Positions 39,532 to 48,826 of a stretch of DNA of 64,000 nucleotides are shown piece after piece. The notes under the pieces were generated by a model. The model ran no database searches and had not been told where the DNA came from. It was given only the letters and a program-made list of their open reading frames with translations. The stretch spans positions 806,001-870,000 of the forward strand of contig NZ_LT897781.1 in NCBI RefSeq assembly GCF_900188315.1. Reading direction: 5' to 3'. The position numbers and the translations under genes were made by a program. The first letter of the stretch is position 1, and each line of letters opens with the position of its first letter. The DNA is from Marinobacter sp. es.042 (GTDB lineage: Bacteria; Pseudomonadota; Gammaproteobacteria; Pseudomonadales; Oleiphilaceae).

Positions 39532-41352
39532 ATGCACCCGACCGTAGATAAGGTTACCCAGAGAATCATCGAGCGCAGTCGCCCAACGCGGCAGGATTAC
39601 CTGAACCGCATGAATGCCCTCAAAGCCCAGTCTCCACACCGGAGCTCTCTGTCCTGCGGCAATCTGGCCCACGGTTTCGCGGCCTGTAATCAGGGCGACA
39701 AAGACACCCTGAAATTCATGAACAAGGCCAACGTGGCCATGGTAACGGCCTATAACGATATGCTTTCGGCCCACCAACCCTACGAAAAGTTCCCGGATAT
39801 TATTCGGGAGGCGGCCCGTGGAATGGGGTCGGTGGCTCAGGTGGCCGGGGGTACGCCGGCCATGTGTGACGGCGTAACCCAGGGCCAGCCGGGTATGGAG
39901 CTGAGTCTGTTCTCCCGGGACACCATTGCCATGAGTACGGCCGTGGCCCTCAGTCACAACATGTTCGATGCCACGCTGCTTCTGGGGATCTGCGACAAGA
40001 TTGTGCCTGGCCTTCTGATCGGCTCGCTGAGCTTCGGCTATCTCCCTACCATTCTGGTCCCCGCAGGGCCGATGCCTTCAGGGCTCCCGAACAAGGAAAA
40101 GCAGCGGATTCGCCAGCTTTACGCCGAGGGCAAGGTTGGCAAGGAAGAATTGCTGGAGGCCGAGAGCAAATCCTATCACAGCCCCGGCACCTGTACGTTT
40201 TACGGCACCGCCAACAGCAACCAGCTGTTGGTGGAAGTCATGGGCCTGCATATGCCGGGGTCGGCGTTTGTGAACCCCAATACGTCGCTCCGTGATGAGC
40301 TTACCCGGGCGGCGACCGAGCAGGTGATCAAACTGTCCAAGCCTCACGGTGGCGAGCTGGGTCTGGGCGATATGGTGGATGAAAAGAGCATCGTCAATGC
40401 TCTGGTGGCGCTGCTGGTTACTGGCGGTTCCACCAATCACACCATTCACTGGATAGCGATTGCCCGGGCGGCGGGGATCATCATTGACTGGAACGACTAC
40501 GCCGAGCTTTCCTCCGTGGTTCCGTCCATGACCCGGATCTACCCTAACGGGCAGGAAGACGTGAATGCTTTCCACGAGGCTGGCGGAACGCCGTTCCTGA
40601 TCAGGGAGCTGCTGAGCGGCGGATACCTGCATAACGATGTGAACACAGTGGTTGGCTATGGCCTTGAGCGCTATACCGAGATGCCGGAGTTGTCGGATGA
40701 GCAACTGGTGTGGAAGCCCGCGCCGGAAAAAAGCCTTCGCCCGGATGTGCTCAGCCCGGTTGCCGAGCCGTTTGCACCCGATGGTGGGCTGAGGGTGCTT
40801 GATGGCAACCTCGGTCGGGGCGTTATCAAGGTCTCTGCCGTTGCCCCGGAGCACCGTAAAGTTGAAGCGCCGGCCGTTGTTTTCAACGACCAGAACGAAC
40901 TCAAGGCAGCCTTTGAGGCAGGGGATCTGGACAGGGATTGTATTGTGATCGTGCGTTTCCAGGGTCCCAAGAGCAATGGTATGCCAGAGCTGCACAAGCT
41001 TACCCCCTACCTTGGCGTGTTGCAGGATCGCGGATTCAAGGTTGGTCTGGTGACGGATGGCCGTATGTCCGGTGCGTCGGGCAAGATACCTGCGGCGATC
41101 CATGTCTACCCGGAGGCGCTGGACGGTGGCCCGCTGGCCAAAGTCAAGAATGGCGACATGGTTTGTCTGGATGCCGAGAGTGGTGTTCTTGCCATCCGCG
41201 TGGATGATCAGGAGTTCGCCGGCCGGGAATCTGAAAAAGCGGACCTGACCGGGTATCATCACGGTTACGGTCGGGAGTTGTTCGGCTGGATGCGACGCGC
41301 TGCCAGCAATCCCGAGGAAGGGGCCAGCTTTTTCTGGAATCATGAGGCATGA
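39532..41352 (+). CDS. edd: Phosphogluconate dehydratase
   Basis: Dehydrates 6-phosphogluconate to KDPG, the defining Entner-Doudoroff step. 606 residues of the IlvD/Edd family with an iron-sulfur cluster; visible landmarks are [41 protein letters not shown] split over two segments, [15 protein letters not shown] and [14 protein letters not shown]. The ATG at 39532 is six bases after GGAG; an in-frame ATG at 39520 lies inside that ribosome site. It overlaps glk by four bases. Confidence 0.97.
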   Translation: MHPTVDKVTQRIIERSRPTRQDYLNRMNALKAQSPHRSSLSCGNLAHGFAACNQGDKDTLKFMNKANVAMVTAYNDMLSAHQPYEKFPDIIREAARGMGSVAQVAGGTPAMCDGVTQGQPGMELSLFSRDTIAMSTAVALSHNMFDATLLLGICDKIVPGLLIGSLSFGYLPTILVPAGPMPSGLPNKEKQRIRQLYAEGKVGKEELLEAESKSYHSPGTCTFYGTANSNQLLVEVMGLHMPGSAFVNPNTSLRDELTRAATEQVIKLSKPHGGELGLGDMVDEKSIVNALVALLVTGGSTNHTIHWIAIARAAGIIIDWNDYAELSSVVPSMTRIYPNGQEDVNAFHEAGGTPFLIRELLSGGYLHNDVNTVVGYGLERYTEMPELSDEQLVWKPAPEKSLRPDVLSPVAEPFAPDGGLRVLDGNLGRGVIKVSAVAPEHRKVEAPAVVFNDQNELKAAFEAGDLDRDCIVIVRFQGPKSNGMPELHKLTPYLGVLQDRGFKVGLVTDGRMSGASGKIPAAIHVYPEALDGGPLAKVKNGDMVCLDAESGVLAIRVDDQEFAGRESEKADLTGYHHGYGRELFGWMRRAASNPEEGASFFWNHEA

Positions 41353-42314
41353 CTGCAACACACTATTCACTGGTCGGTGATATTGGTGGCACCAATGCGC
41401 GTTTTGCCCTGGTAGAGCAGGGAACCCTGCAGCCTCGCGCCATCGAGATTTTGCCCTGCGGGGAATACGCGAACCTCGATGACGCAGTGCGGGATTATCT
41501 GGCTAGGGTTGGGGTTTCGGAGGTCGATGGGGCCTGTCTGGCTGTTGCCTCACCGGTTCGCGGGACCCAGGTTCGGATGACCAACAACCACTGGCTTTTT
41601 GATACCGAAGAAGTCCGCGCACAGTTTGGCTGGTCCAGGTTCAAGGTGATCAATGATTTTACCGCCATGGCCCTCGGCGTTCCTCACGTTGCGAACGACC
41701 ATCTGGTGCATGTTTGCGGCGGCCCCGGTGACAGCCGGCGCCCCAGGCTGGTGATGGGGCCTGGAACCGGGCTCGGTGTTTCAGGGCTGGTACCCATCGA
41801 GCATGGCTGGGTGCCGTTGATGACCGAGGGTGGCCACGTGGATTTCGCGCCCACGGACGATACTGAAATGACTGTGCTGCGAATTCTCAAGGCCCGGTTT
41901 GGCCGGGTTTCCGTGGAAAGGATTCTGTGCGGTCAGGGCCTGTTGAACCTGTATCAGGCCCACGCGGAAATTCAGGGTAAGGTCGCATCACTGGATGCGC
42001 CGGAGAAAATCACCGCGGCTGCGGTAGAAAACACCGACAGCCTGGCCCGCCACACGCTCAGCCATTTCTGTGAAATTCTCGGTCGGGTAGCCGGCAATGG
42101 CGTTCTGACCCTGGGTAGCACAGGTGGTGTCTTCCTGTGTGGCGGAATCCTGCCGCGCTTCCTCGAGTTCTTTCTCGAAAGCCCGTTCCGTAATGGCTTT
42201 GAGGATAAAGGAAGAATGCGCCCGCTGCTGGAGTTTACACCTGTCTATGTAGTCACCGAGCCCCACACAGGCCTGCTGGGAGCTGCCGAGGCACTGGGCA
42301 ATCCGGAGGTCTGA
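41349..42314 (+). CDS. glk: Glucokinase
   Basis: ATP-dependent phosphorylation of glucose. 321 residues of the proteobacterial Glk family: [13 protein letters not shown] (phosphate 1), [13 protein letters not shown] with the catalytic Asp, and [12 protein letters not shown]. The start overlaps the edd stop (ATGA), giving a coupled edd-glk pair that together with hexR/zwf-pgl-eda and gap makes a complete glucose-to-pyruvate set. Confidence 0.95.
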   Translation: MTATHYSLVGDIGGTNARFALVEQGTLQPRAIEILPCGEYANLDDAVRDYLARVGVSEVDGACLAVASPVRGTQVRMTNNHWLFDTEEVRAQFGWSRFKVINDFTAMALGVPHVANDHLVHVCGGPGDSRRPRLVMGPGTGLGVSGLVPIEHGWVPLMTEGGHVDFAPTDDTEMTVLRILKARFGRVSVERILCGQGLLNLYQAHAEIQGKVASLDAPEKITAAAVENTDSLARHTLSHFCEILGRVAGNGVLTLGSTGGVFLCGGILPRFLEFFLESPFRNGFEDKGRMRPLLEFTPVYVVTEPHTGLLGAAEALGNPEV

Positions 42315-42326
42315 CGCCGGATTGCC
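42297..42326 (+). terminator. Hairpin overlapping the glk stop codon
   Basis: GGCAATCCGG pairs exactly with CCGGATTGCC (10 bp) around ten bases that contain the glk stop. Only a weak T stretch follows, so termination may be partial. Confidence 0.5.
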
Positions 42327-42335
42327 GTTGCTGGA

Positions 42336-43076
42336 TTAGAGGTAGTGCACCAGCTGCCGCTGATCAAAACGGTACTGGCGATTATAGACGCCGTTTTCTG
42401 CCCGTCGGCCTGCTGCCAGTACCATGGTTACCAGTCCTTTTCCGGGCAGATTAATCAGCTTCTTCACTCGATGCTCGTCAAAACCCTCCATGGGGCAGGA
42501 ATCATACCCGTGGGCGCGGAGCGCAAGCATCAGGTTCTGGGCGGCCAGGGCTGTGGATTTGGTAGCCCAGATTTTCATCTCGCAATTGGAGTAGGGCCCC
42601 CGGGGCACAGGTCGGGTAATTCCCACCGCAAGGCCTGCCGCTTTTTTCGCTAAACCCAGAATACCAAGCGGCCCCTGGTTGTAATGAATGGGGGCGACTT
42701 TGCGGTAGTATTTTTCAACGATGGGCGGCAGTTTCTCTTCTGGCCAGTCCTCAAGAGCTTGCCGTGCATGAGCCCGCCAGCTATCCGGTCGGGCAACCAC
42801 TACGATCAGGGCAGCGGCGGTTTTCGCTGCATTCTGGCCAAGACAGGCGTGGGCGAGTTTTGCCTTCAGCTCCGGAGTGCGGACAACGAAAAACTCCCAG
42901 GGCTGAAGGTTACTGGAATTCGGAGCCAGGGTTGCCAGTTCCAGGCAATCTTCAAGCACTGCCTCAGGAATCGGCTCATCGGTGAAGCGTCTGATGGAGC
43001 GGCGCGTGCGAACAACTTTCCGGAACTCTTCGATATCGATTTCCGGCAGCGGGAGAGAGCCTGCTTTCGCATTCAT
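42336..43076 (-). CDS. Nitroreductase-family flavoprotein
   Basis: 246-residue FMN oxidoreductase of the NfsA/FRP superfamily. The N-terminal RTRRSIRRFTDEPIP and SSNLQPWEFFVV are the FMN-binding and dimer motifs, and LALRAHGYDSCPMEGFD is the usual C-terminal core. Between them is a 60-residue insert with WPEEKLPPIVEKYYRK that enlarges the protein beyond the usual 190-220. The natural substrate is unknown. It is convergent with glk and divergent from the UDG-like gene. Confidence 0.85.
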   Translation of the reverse strand: MNAKAGSLPLPEIDIEEFRKVVRTRRSIRRFTDEPIPEAVLEDCLELATLAPNSSNLQPWEFFVVRTPELKAKLAHACLGQNAAKTAAALIVVVARPDSWRAHARQALEDWPEEKLPPIVEKYYRKVAPIHYNQGPLGILGLAKKAAGLAVGITRPVPRGPYSNCEMKIWATKSTALAAQNLMLALRAHGYDSCPMEGFDEHRVKKLINLPGKGLVTMVLAAGRRAENGVYNRQYRFDQRQLVHYL

Positions 43077-43168
43077 GATGTTTCCTTCGAGACTTGTTGT
43101 GTCGTGATTGTGCCTCTATCGTTACGGGAAATGACGGTATATGCAATCACCCTGATAACGGAACGCTC

Positions 43169-43792
43169 ATGACAGAGGACTTTTCCCGGCTTCCCTTCGA
43201 TGACCTGGTTCGACGTGTGCGTGCATGCACCATCTGTGCAGATGTTTTGCCCTATGGACCAAGGCCTGTCATACAGATATCTGAAAGCGCCAGAATTCTC
43301 GTAGTCGGGCAGGCTCCGGGCCGGCGCGTGCATGAAACCGGATTGCCCTTCAACGATCCGAGTGGTGATCGGCTTCGACAATGGATGGGGGTTACCCGGG
43401 ATACCTTCTATGACGAGCAGAAGCTGGCAATCCTGCCAATGGGGTTTTGCTATCCGGGTACTGGCAAGTCCGGGGATCTTCCGCCGCGTCCGGAGTGCGC
43501 GCCAGCCTGGCGGAACCTGCTGCTGGATCGTCTGCCGCAGATTGGGCTCACGCTGGTTATTGGGCAGTATGCGCATGCCTGGCATCTGGCCGGTACCGGA
43601 AAGTCCGTCACGGAAAACGTCAGGCGATGGCGGGATTACTGGCCAGATGTGGTGCCCCTGCCGCATCCCAGCCCCAGGAACAATGGCTGGCTGCGAAAGA
43701 ATTCCTGGTTTGAGGCTGAGTTAGTTCCTCAGGTGCAATCACTGGTCAATAAAACTCTGAATACAGATGGTCTCTCTGCATCATATGAGTGA
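43169..43792 (+). CDS. Uracil-DNA glycosylase superfamily protein
   Basis: 207 residues with the superfamily's three blocks: LVVGQAPGRRVHETGLPFND (motif 1), SGDRLRQWMG, and PHPSPRNNGW (the HPSP base-flipping loop). A cysteine pair near the N-terminus (RACTICADVL) recalls iron-sulfur UDG families but the other two cysteines of that cluster are not clearly placed. It may remove uracil or another damaged base; activity is inferred. ATG 43169 starts the conserved part. Its stop directly abuts the stop of glpD with no spacer. Confidence 0.82.
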   Translation: MTEDFSRLPFDDLVRRVRACTICADVLPYGPRPVIQISESARILVVGQAPGRRVHETGLPFNDPSGDRLRQWMGVTRDTFYDEQKLAILPMGFCYPGTGKSGDLPPRPECAPAWRNLLLDRLPQIGLTLVIGQYAHAWHLAGTGKSVTENVRRWRDYWPDVVPLPHPSPRNNGWLRKNSWFEAELVPQVQSLVNKTLNTDGLSASYE

Positions 43793-45295
43793 TCAGTGGC
43801 GGGTCAGTGCTGCCTCATCAAGGTAGCCTTGCAGAAGTTCCCTCTTCGCATCTGAGATGTAGAGGCCCTGCTTGGTTCGTCTCCAAAGAACGTCCTCTGA
43901 GGTAATGGCCCATTCACTGGCAACCAGATAATCCACTTCACTCTGGAAAAGAGTTGGAGTGAAAGCGGTTCCAAGATCTGCCAGGGAGTGACAACCCTGA
44001 AGAAAGTCGAAGGCGCTCGTTCCATAGGTTCGCACATAGCGGGAAATTGCCGTTTCCGGGAGCCATGGGAACCGTATTTTCATCTTTTCTGCCAGTTCAT
44101 CCTGATTCTCGAAGTCGCCACCGGGCAAAACGGCACTTCGAGTCCACTCCTGGCCCGCCTCGGGGAAATAGTCACAGAGCCTGTTCGTAACTGCTTCCGC
44201 AAGCTTTCGGAAGGTAGTGATCTTGCCGCCGAAAACTGAAATCAGAGGGGCATGGTCAGCGCCCTCGCTGACCTCAAAAGAATAGTCCCGTGAAGCCTTC
44301 TGGGCAGGTTCTCCTTCGTCGTCCATGAGTGGTCGCACACCGGAATAGGACCAGACAACATCCTGAGTGTCCAGTTGCCGCCTGAAGTAGGCGTTCACAA
44401 TATCCAGAAGGTAATGGGTCTCCTCCGGGGATATGCTGGCGGCCCTCGGGTCGCCTTCGTACTCAACATCCGTGGTGCCTATCAGCGAAAAGTTGTCCTC
44501 GTAAGGGATTACAAAGACAATTCTTTCGTCCTCATTTTGCAGGATGTAGGCTTCCGTGCCCTGATTCAGGCGGGGAACGACAATGTGACTGCCTTTAACC
44601 ATCCGGATCTGTTTCGGCGCCTTCATGCTGAGACTCTCGCCAAACAGGCGACTCACCCATGGTCCAGTGGCATTGATAATGACTTTTGCAGACACCGTTG
44701 TCTCGGCTCCGGAAAGCATGTCCTTCAGCGTGGCGTTCCATTGATCCGGCCCCCGCTCTGCTTTGATGCATTTTGTTCGCGTCAGGATCTTTGCACCTTT
44801 CTGTGCTGCTTTTTTTGCAGTCAGCACGACCAGTCTCGCGTCGTCTACCCAGCCGTCAGAGTATTCGAAACCCTTGGTAATATCGGGTTTGAGAGGCGAA
44901 TCCTTCCCAAAAGAAATTGATCGGGAGCCAGGTAGAATTTCCCGTTTGGCAAGATGGTCGTACAAAAATAAACCGGTACGAATCATCCAGGCTGGCCTGA
45001 GATGCGAGCGATGCGGAAGCCTGAACCGCATCGGCCACATGATGTGGGGAGCGTTTCGCAACAGCGCTTCTCGCTCTGCAAGGGCCTCCCGAACCAGGCG
45101 GAATTCGTAGTGTTCGAGATAGCGAAGGCCGCCGTGAATCAGTTTGCTGCTGCTGGAAGAGGTGGCAGAGGCGAGATCATCCATTTCACAGAGCATCACT
45201 TTCAGGCCTCGCCCGGCCGCATCCAGGGCAATGCCAGAACCATTCACCCCGCCTCCAACTACAAGTACGTCGTAGACATCCTGATCGTGTGCCAC
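43793..45295 (-). CDS. glpD: Aerobic glycerol-3-phosphate dehydrogenase
   Basis: Inner-membrane-associated FAD enzyme oxidising glycerol 3-phosphate to dihydroxyacetone phosphate and passing electrons to quinone. 500 residues. The FAD fold starts VLVVGGGVNGSGIALDAAGRG and continues with SSSSSKLIHGGLRYLE; the C-terminal domain has SVFGGKITTFRKLAE. It follows glpR in the same direction; no glpF or glpK is in the window. Confidence 0.97.
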   Translation of the reverse strand: MAHDQDVYDVLVVGGGVNGSGIALDAAGRGLKVMLCEMDDLASATSSSSSKLIHGGLRYLEHYEFRLVREALAEREALLRNAPHIMWPMRFRLPHRSHLRPAWMIRTGLFLYDHLAKREILPGSRSISFGKDSPLKPDITKGFEYSDGWVDDARLVVLTAKKAAQKGAKILTRTKCIKAERGPDQWNATLKDMLSGAETTVSAKVIINATGPWVSRLFGESLSMKAPKQIRMVKGSHIVVPRLNQGTEAYILQNEDERIVFVIPYEDNFSLIGTTDVEYEGDPRAASISPEETHYLLDIVNAYFRRQLDTQDVVWSYSGVRPLMDDEGEPAQKASRDYSFEVSEGADHAPLISVFGGKITTFRKLAEAVTNRLCDYFPEAGQEWTRSAVLPGGDFENQDELAEKMKIRFPWLPETAISRYVRTYGTSAFDFLQGCHSLADLGTAFTPTLFQSEVDYLVASEWAITSEDVLWRRTKQGLYISDAKRELLQGYLDEAALTRH

Positions 45296-45352
45296 TTTTC
45301 CAATCCCTGAACGCGCGTTGATTTAATCCGTTGATTATGGGGAATGGCGTTT

Positions 45353-45388
45353 TGTTCGTAAAGGAAAGTAACGAAGAAAAACGAATAT
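45353..45388 (-). promoter_or_regulatory. Probable GlpR operator region upstream of glpD
   Basis: Contains TTCG (45355-45358) and two CGAA repeats (45372-45375, 45382-45385) in an A/T-rich setting, the half-site pattern of GlpR operators, within 60-95 bases of the glpD start. Confidence 0.45.
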
Positions 45389-45389
45389 A

Positions 45390-46151
45390 TCAGTCAGCAA
45401 TGTGAAACTCTACGCTATTCGTTTCAAGCAGCTTGCGGATCTTCTCTGGCGGCGGAGCATCGGTAAAAAGGTGGTGTGCCTGGCCAATACTCCCCAGACG
45501 CACCATGGCACTGCGGCCAAACTTGGAGTGGTCTGCGGCCAGCAGCACTTCAGTAGAGTTGGCAATGATCGATTGCGCAACCCGGACTTCACGGTAATCG
45601 AAATCCAGCAGGGAGCCGTCATGGTGAATGCCGCTGATGCCGATGATTCCGTAATCCATCTTGAACTGGTTAATGAAGTCTACAGCGGCTTCACCGACGA
45701 TGCCGCCATCGCGGTTGCGTACCTCGCCGCCTGCAATGATGATATGAAAGTCTTCCTTCGCTGAGAGGATAGAGGCGACGTGAAGGTTATTGGTGACTAT
45801 GCTGAGACCTCGCTTTTGCAATAGTGCTTTGGCGATGGTTTCGGTAGTTGTGCCAATATTGATGAACATTGAAGATTTATCAGGTATGTGCTCAACCAGG
45901 GCTCGTGCTATCCGTTCCTTGGCTTCCAGATTCATGATTTTACGGTGTTGGTAAGCGGTATTAACCGTGCTTGAATCCACCCCTGCGCCACCGTGATGCC
46001 TGCGCAGTCGATTTGTCCCGGCCAGCTCATTGAGGTCCCGCCTGATGGTCTGTGGCGTAACGCCAAACTTTTCGACCAGCTGCTCTGTCGTTACGAATCC
46101 GGATTTTTGTATCAAGTCCATGATCTGCTCGAGACGATGCTTCTGCGCCAT
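45390..46151 (-). CDS. glpR: DeoR-family repressor of glycerol 3-phosphate catabolism
   Basis: 253-residue repressor released by glycerol 3-phosphate. The DeoR helix-turn-helix is at residues 5-60 (VTTEQLVEKFGVTPQTIRRDLNEL split by position), followed by RRHHGGA; the effector domain has INIGTTTETIAKAL and the C-terminal VLLAADHSKFGR. It directly precedes glpD, and its own promoter carries a matching operator, suggesting autoregulation. Confidence 0.94.
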   Translation of the reverse strand: MAQKHRLEQIMDLIQKSGFVTTEQLVEKFGVTPQTIRRDLNELAGTNRLRRHHGGAGVDSSTVNTAYQHRKIMNLEAKERIARALVEHIPDKSSMFINIGTTTETIAKALLQKRGLSIVTNNLHVASILSAKEDFHIIIAGGEVRNRDGGIVGEAAVDFINQFKMDYGIIGISGIHHDGSLLDFDYREVRVAQSIIANSTEVLLAADHSKFGRSAMVRLGSIGQAHHLFTDAPPPEKIRKLLETNSVEFHIAD

Positions 46152-46167
46152 CCTGGGGCCTCATTGT

Positions 46168-46185
46168 TATGTTCGAAAACGAAAG
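46168..46185. promoter_or_regulatory. GlpR operator upstream of glpR
   Basis: TATGTTCGAAAACGAAAG fits the GlpR consensus start WATKYTCGWW and contains the exact inverted repeat TTCG-AAAA-CGAA, 17 bases before the glpR ATG. Confidence 0.6.
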
Positions 46186-46209
46186 TTTACGCAACGCGCC
46201 GGAAAGTTC

Positions 46210-46241
46210 AAAAAAAAGCCCCGCCAATTTGGGCGGGGCTT
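46210..46241 (-). terminator. Terminator after the periplasmic binding-protein gene
   Basis: AAGCCCCGCC pairs with GGCGGGGCTT; on the minus strand it is followed by a run of T (A-run 46210-46217). Confidence 0.9.
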
Positions 46242-46259
46242 CTCGGGGATGGATTCCTG

Positions 46260-47510
46260 TCAGAGGGTCAGAGGCTTGCCAGCCTCCCGGCGTCGCTCTT
46301 CCCATTCTTCCCGGGTTTGTGCGGCCTGATCACCGGGCATGGAATCAATGATGCTGAAATAATCGGAACTGTATTCATCAGCAATGATGGTGTCGCGTGG
46401 TTTTACTTTCACCACATACACCGTCTGGACATTCTGGTGATCGAATTCGCGCCAGTACTGCTCATCCTTCAGGAACGTGTATCTGTGTCCCTCCAGGGCC
46501 CTGATGAGGCTGGCGGTATTGGTGGTTCCGGTACGTTCCACTGCATCCTTGTATTGATAGACGATGCTGTAAGCTGAGGCCGCAGCGGTAGACGGCCGCA
46601 TTTCATACCGAGCTGAGAAGGCCTCAACAAACTCTTTTCCTCTCGGATAGTTCAGCTCGTAGGGTACGTTCCATACCCAGGGGGAGCCACCGATAACGCC
46701 CTCCATAATGGTGGGGCCTACCTGCCGAGCCATTCCCAGGGTCAGGTTAGGCACAACAATCTGCATTTTCTTGGTAAGGCCCATTTCGTAGGCAACATTC
46801 AATGCTCTCACCATGTCGTCGCCGAACAGGACCATCATCAGAACCTTGGCGTTACTGGCCTCTGCCTGCTCCAGCGCCTCCCTGAAATCGGTAATCAGTG
46901 CCCGGGGGAAAGGCGTTTTCACGCCCTGGTGGCGGTCAGTGTCTTCGGTTCCCGAGAACTTGCGAACAGACTCCTCCACAGACCAGCCCCAGGTGTAGTC
47001 GGCGGTAATGTAGAAGTAATCGTCTTCCGCATGATTGGTGGTCAGATACTGACTGAGCGCCTTTGCGGTCATCCAGGCGTTGTAGGGCTCACGGAACATG
47101 TATGAATGCCCTTCGGCGCCGGTGGTGGCGTTCGAGTAGGTCAGCGTGCCGAAGTAGATCCGGTTGCGATCTCGAGCAGCTTTGCCTGAGGCAATGGCAA
47201 CGGCGCTGGACACACCGCCGAACACCATCTGGACGCCTTCACGGTCGATGAGTTCTGCGGTGTTCTTTGCACCTTGTGCAGGGTCACCGCGGGTATTTCT
47301 GATTACCAGCTCCAGCTGACGCCCCATCACGCCACCGGCTTTATTGATTTCATCAACCGCCAGAAAGGCGCCCAGACGTTGTTGCAGACCCTGATCCTTG
47401 TAACGACCGGTTTGGGGATAATTCAGGCCGATTTTAAGGGTTTCGGCATACACAGTGGTGCTCGCCAGCAACAGCAGACAAGCAGAAAAGAGTACTTTTC
47501 TGACGTTCAT
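46260..47510 (-). CDS. Orphan periplasmic binding protein (branched-chain amino acid/urea type)
   Basis: 416-residue type I periplasmic binding protein. Signal peptide 1-22 (cleavage after VYAE region), then LKIGLNYPQTGRYKDQG, FLAVDEINKAGGVMGRQLEL and FGGVSSAVAIASGKAA, typical of Peripla_BP_6 proteins that serve HAAT importers or act as sensors. No permease or ATPase genes flank it, so it either works with an importer elsewhere or has a sensory role; the neighbouring ApbE and exported cytochromes raise the chance of a link to a redox system, but this is only position. The C-terminal 30 residues are unusually charged. Confidence 0.85.
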   Translation of the reverse strand: MNVRKVLFSACLLLLASTTVYAETLKIGLNYPQTGRYKDQGLQQRLGAFLAVDEINKAGGVMGRQLELVIRNTRGDPAQGAKNTAELIDREGVQMVFGGVSSAVAIASGKAARDRNRIYFGTLTYSNATTGAEGHSYMFREPYNAWMTAKALSQYLTTNHAEDDYFYITADYTWGWSVEESVRKFSGTEDTDRHQGVKTPFPRALITDFREALEQAEASNAKVLMMVLFGDDMVRALNVAYEMGLTKKMQIVVPNLTLGMARQVGPTIMEGVIGGSPWVWNVPYELNYPRGKEFVEAFSARYEMRPSTAAASAYSIVYQYKDAVERTGTTNTASLIRALEGHRYTFLKDEQYWREFDHQNVQTVYVVKVKPRDTIIADEYSSDYFSIIDSMPGDQAAQTREEWEERRREAGKPLTL

Positions 47511-47776
47511 TCAGGTTGGCCTCCGGAATTGCAGCGCCAATGGGGAAAAGGGCTGCCAATCATTGTTTTGATTATTTGTTAAGCAACGCTAGTGTCTCTG
47601 CTGATTATGAAGCCAACAATGGGACAAAAGTGGAATTTTGGGTAACAAATTGTAGGTTAGTGATCTGCATCTTGTCTGGCCTATGTTGTTCCCATGAATC
47701 GGTTCGGCTGCCGCCGAAGAAATGGATATACTTTCCGGAATTGCCCGGTGTGGGCTTCGCGGCAGCCAATGGAGTT

Positions 47777-48805
47777 GTGTGGGTCTTGGTAACTATAAAG
47801 CGCAGGAAATTCGGACTTGGATCGACTCTCTCGTCTCTTGTGGCGGCAATGGGGCTTGTCTTTGTCCCGATGTCGGCCAGCGCCGAGTGGTATCGGTTTT
47901 CGGATACTGCAATGACAACGCCTATCGAACTGGAGTTCTGGGCGGAAGATGACGAGCTGGCGAACCGGGTTGGCAAAGAGGTGCTGGCGGTTTTTCATCA
48001 GGTTGATGAACAGATGAGTCGGTATCGGGAAGAGTCCGAGGTCTCCAGGCTCAACCGCAATGCACCCGACGGGCCAGTAGAAGTCAGTGACGGGTTGTTC
48101 GAGGTGATTGAAAAAGCACGGGAGGTTTCTCTACTCAGCCAGGGCGCCTTCGATATCACCTTTGGCTCAGTGGGTTACCTGTATGACTTCAGGGCCGGCA
48201 AAAAGCCCACGGACGAGGAGCTCCGATCCGGCTTGCCGCGGGTGAATTTTCGGGATGTGATTCTTGATGAGGATGATCAGACGGTCGAATACCGGCAGGC
48301 AGGGATTCTGGTAGACCTCGGTGGCATCGCCAAAGGGTATGCAGTGGATCTGGGAATCGAGCGTCTGGTCAGTTTTGGCATTCGCCATGCCCGGCTGAGT
48401 GCTGGCGGCGACATGCGACTGTTAGGGGACAAGCGGGGCCGGCCCTGGTACGTGGGCATTCGGGACCCCCGTTCAGAAGGGCGCAACGCGGTGGTTTTGC
48501 CGCTCGAGGATGTGGCCGTGTCCACCTCCGGCGACTACGAGCGGTTCTTCGTGGATGAGGCGGGAGAAAGGGTTCATCACATCCTGTCGCCTGAGACCGG
48601 CAAATCGGTCCAGGGTGTCCAAAGCGTGACCATTATCGGCGAGGATGCGTTGACAACCGACGGCCTCTCCACGGCGGTTTTCGTGCTCGGGCCCAAAAAG
48701 GGACTGGAGATGATTGAGCGTTTGAAGGGTATCGATGCTGTGGTTATCGATGATCAGCGCATGATGCACGTTTCAGAAGGCCTCGTTCCGCCCCAATCAG
48801 ACTAG
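47777..48805 (+). CDS. apbE: FAD:protein FMN transferase
   Basis: Exported enzyme that attaches FMN from FAD to a threonine of target redox proteins. Catalytic features are LVDLGGIAKGYAVDLGIE, LSAGGDMRLLG, STSGDYERFF and the Mg-binding TTDGLSTAVFVLG. The signal peptide is the basic KRRKFG then a hydrophobic run ending MSASAE; there is no clear lipobox. The start is uncertain: GTG 47777 or TTG 47786 (GGAG at 47771-47774), while the frame is open from 47516. No FMN-binding target with the usual S/T-G-A/S-S/T motif was recognised in the window. It converges on the DUF1501-like gene. Confidence 0.9.
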   Translation: MWVLVTIKRRKFGLGSTLSSLVAAMGLVFVPMSASAEWYRFSDTAMTTPIELEFWAEDDELANRVGKEVLAVFHQVDEQMSRYREESEVSRLNRNAPDGPVEVSDGLFEVIEKAREVSLLSQGAFDITFGSVGYLYDFRAGKKPTDEELRSGLPRVNFRDVILDEDDQTVEYRQAGILVDLGGIAKGYAVDLGIERLVSFGIRHARLSAGGDMRLLGDKRGRPWYVGIRDPRSEGRNAVVLPLEDVAVSTSGDYERFFVDEAGERVHHILSPETGKSVQGVQSVTIIGEDALTTDGLSTAVFVLGPKKGLEMIERLKGIDAVVIDDQRMMHVSEGLVPPQSD

Positions 48806-48817
48806 GGGCGGAACGAG
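48782..48817. terminator. 13-bp hairpin between apbE and the DUF1501-like gene
   Basis: CTCGTTCCGCCCC pairs exactly with GGGGCGGAACGAG around ten bases; it overlaps the apbE stop and lies between two convergent genes. There is no strong T-run on either side. Confidence 0.5.
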
Positions 48818-48826
48818 CAGTTTCCG

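Noticed and set aside
40078-41370. 430-codon antisense frame in edd
   Set aside because: Mirror frame of a conserved enzyme.
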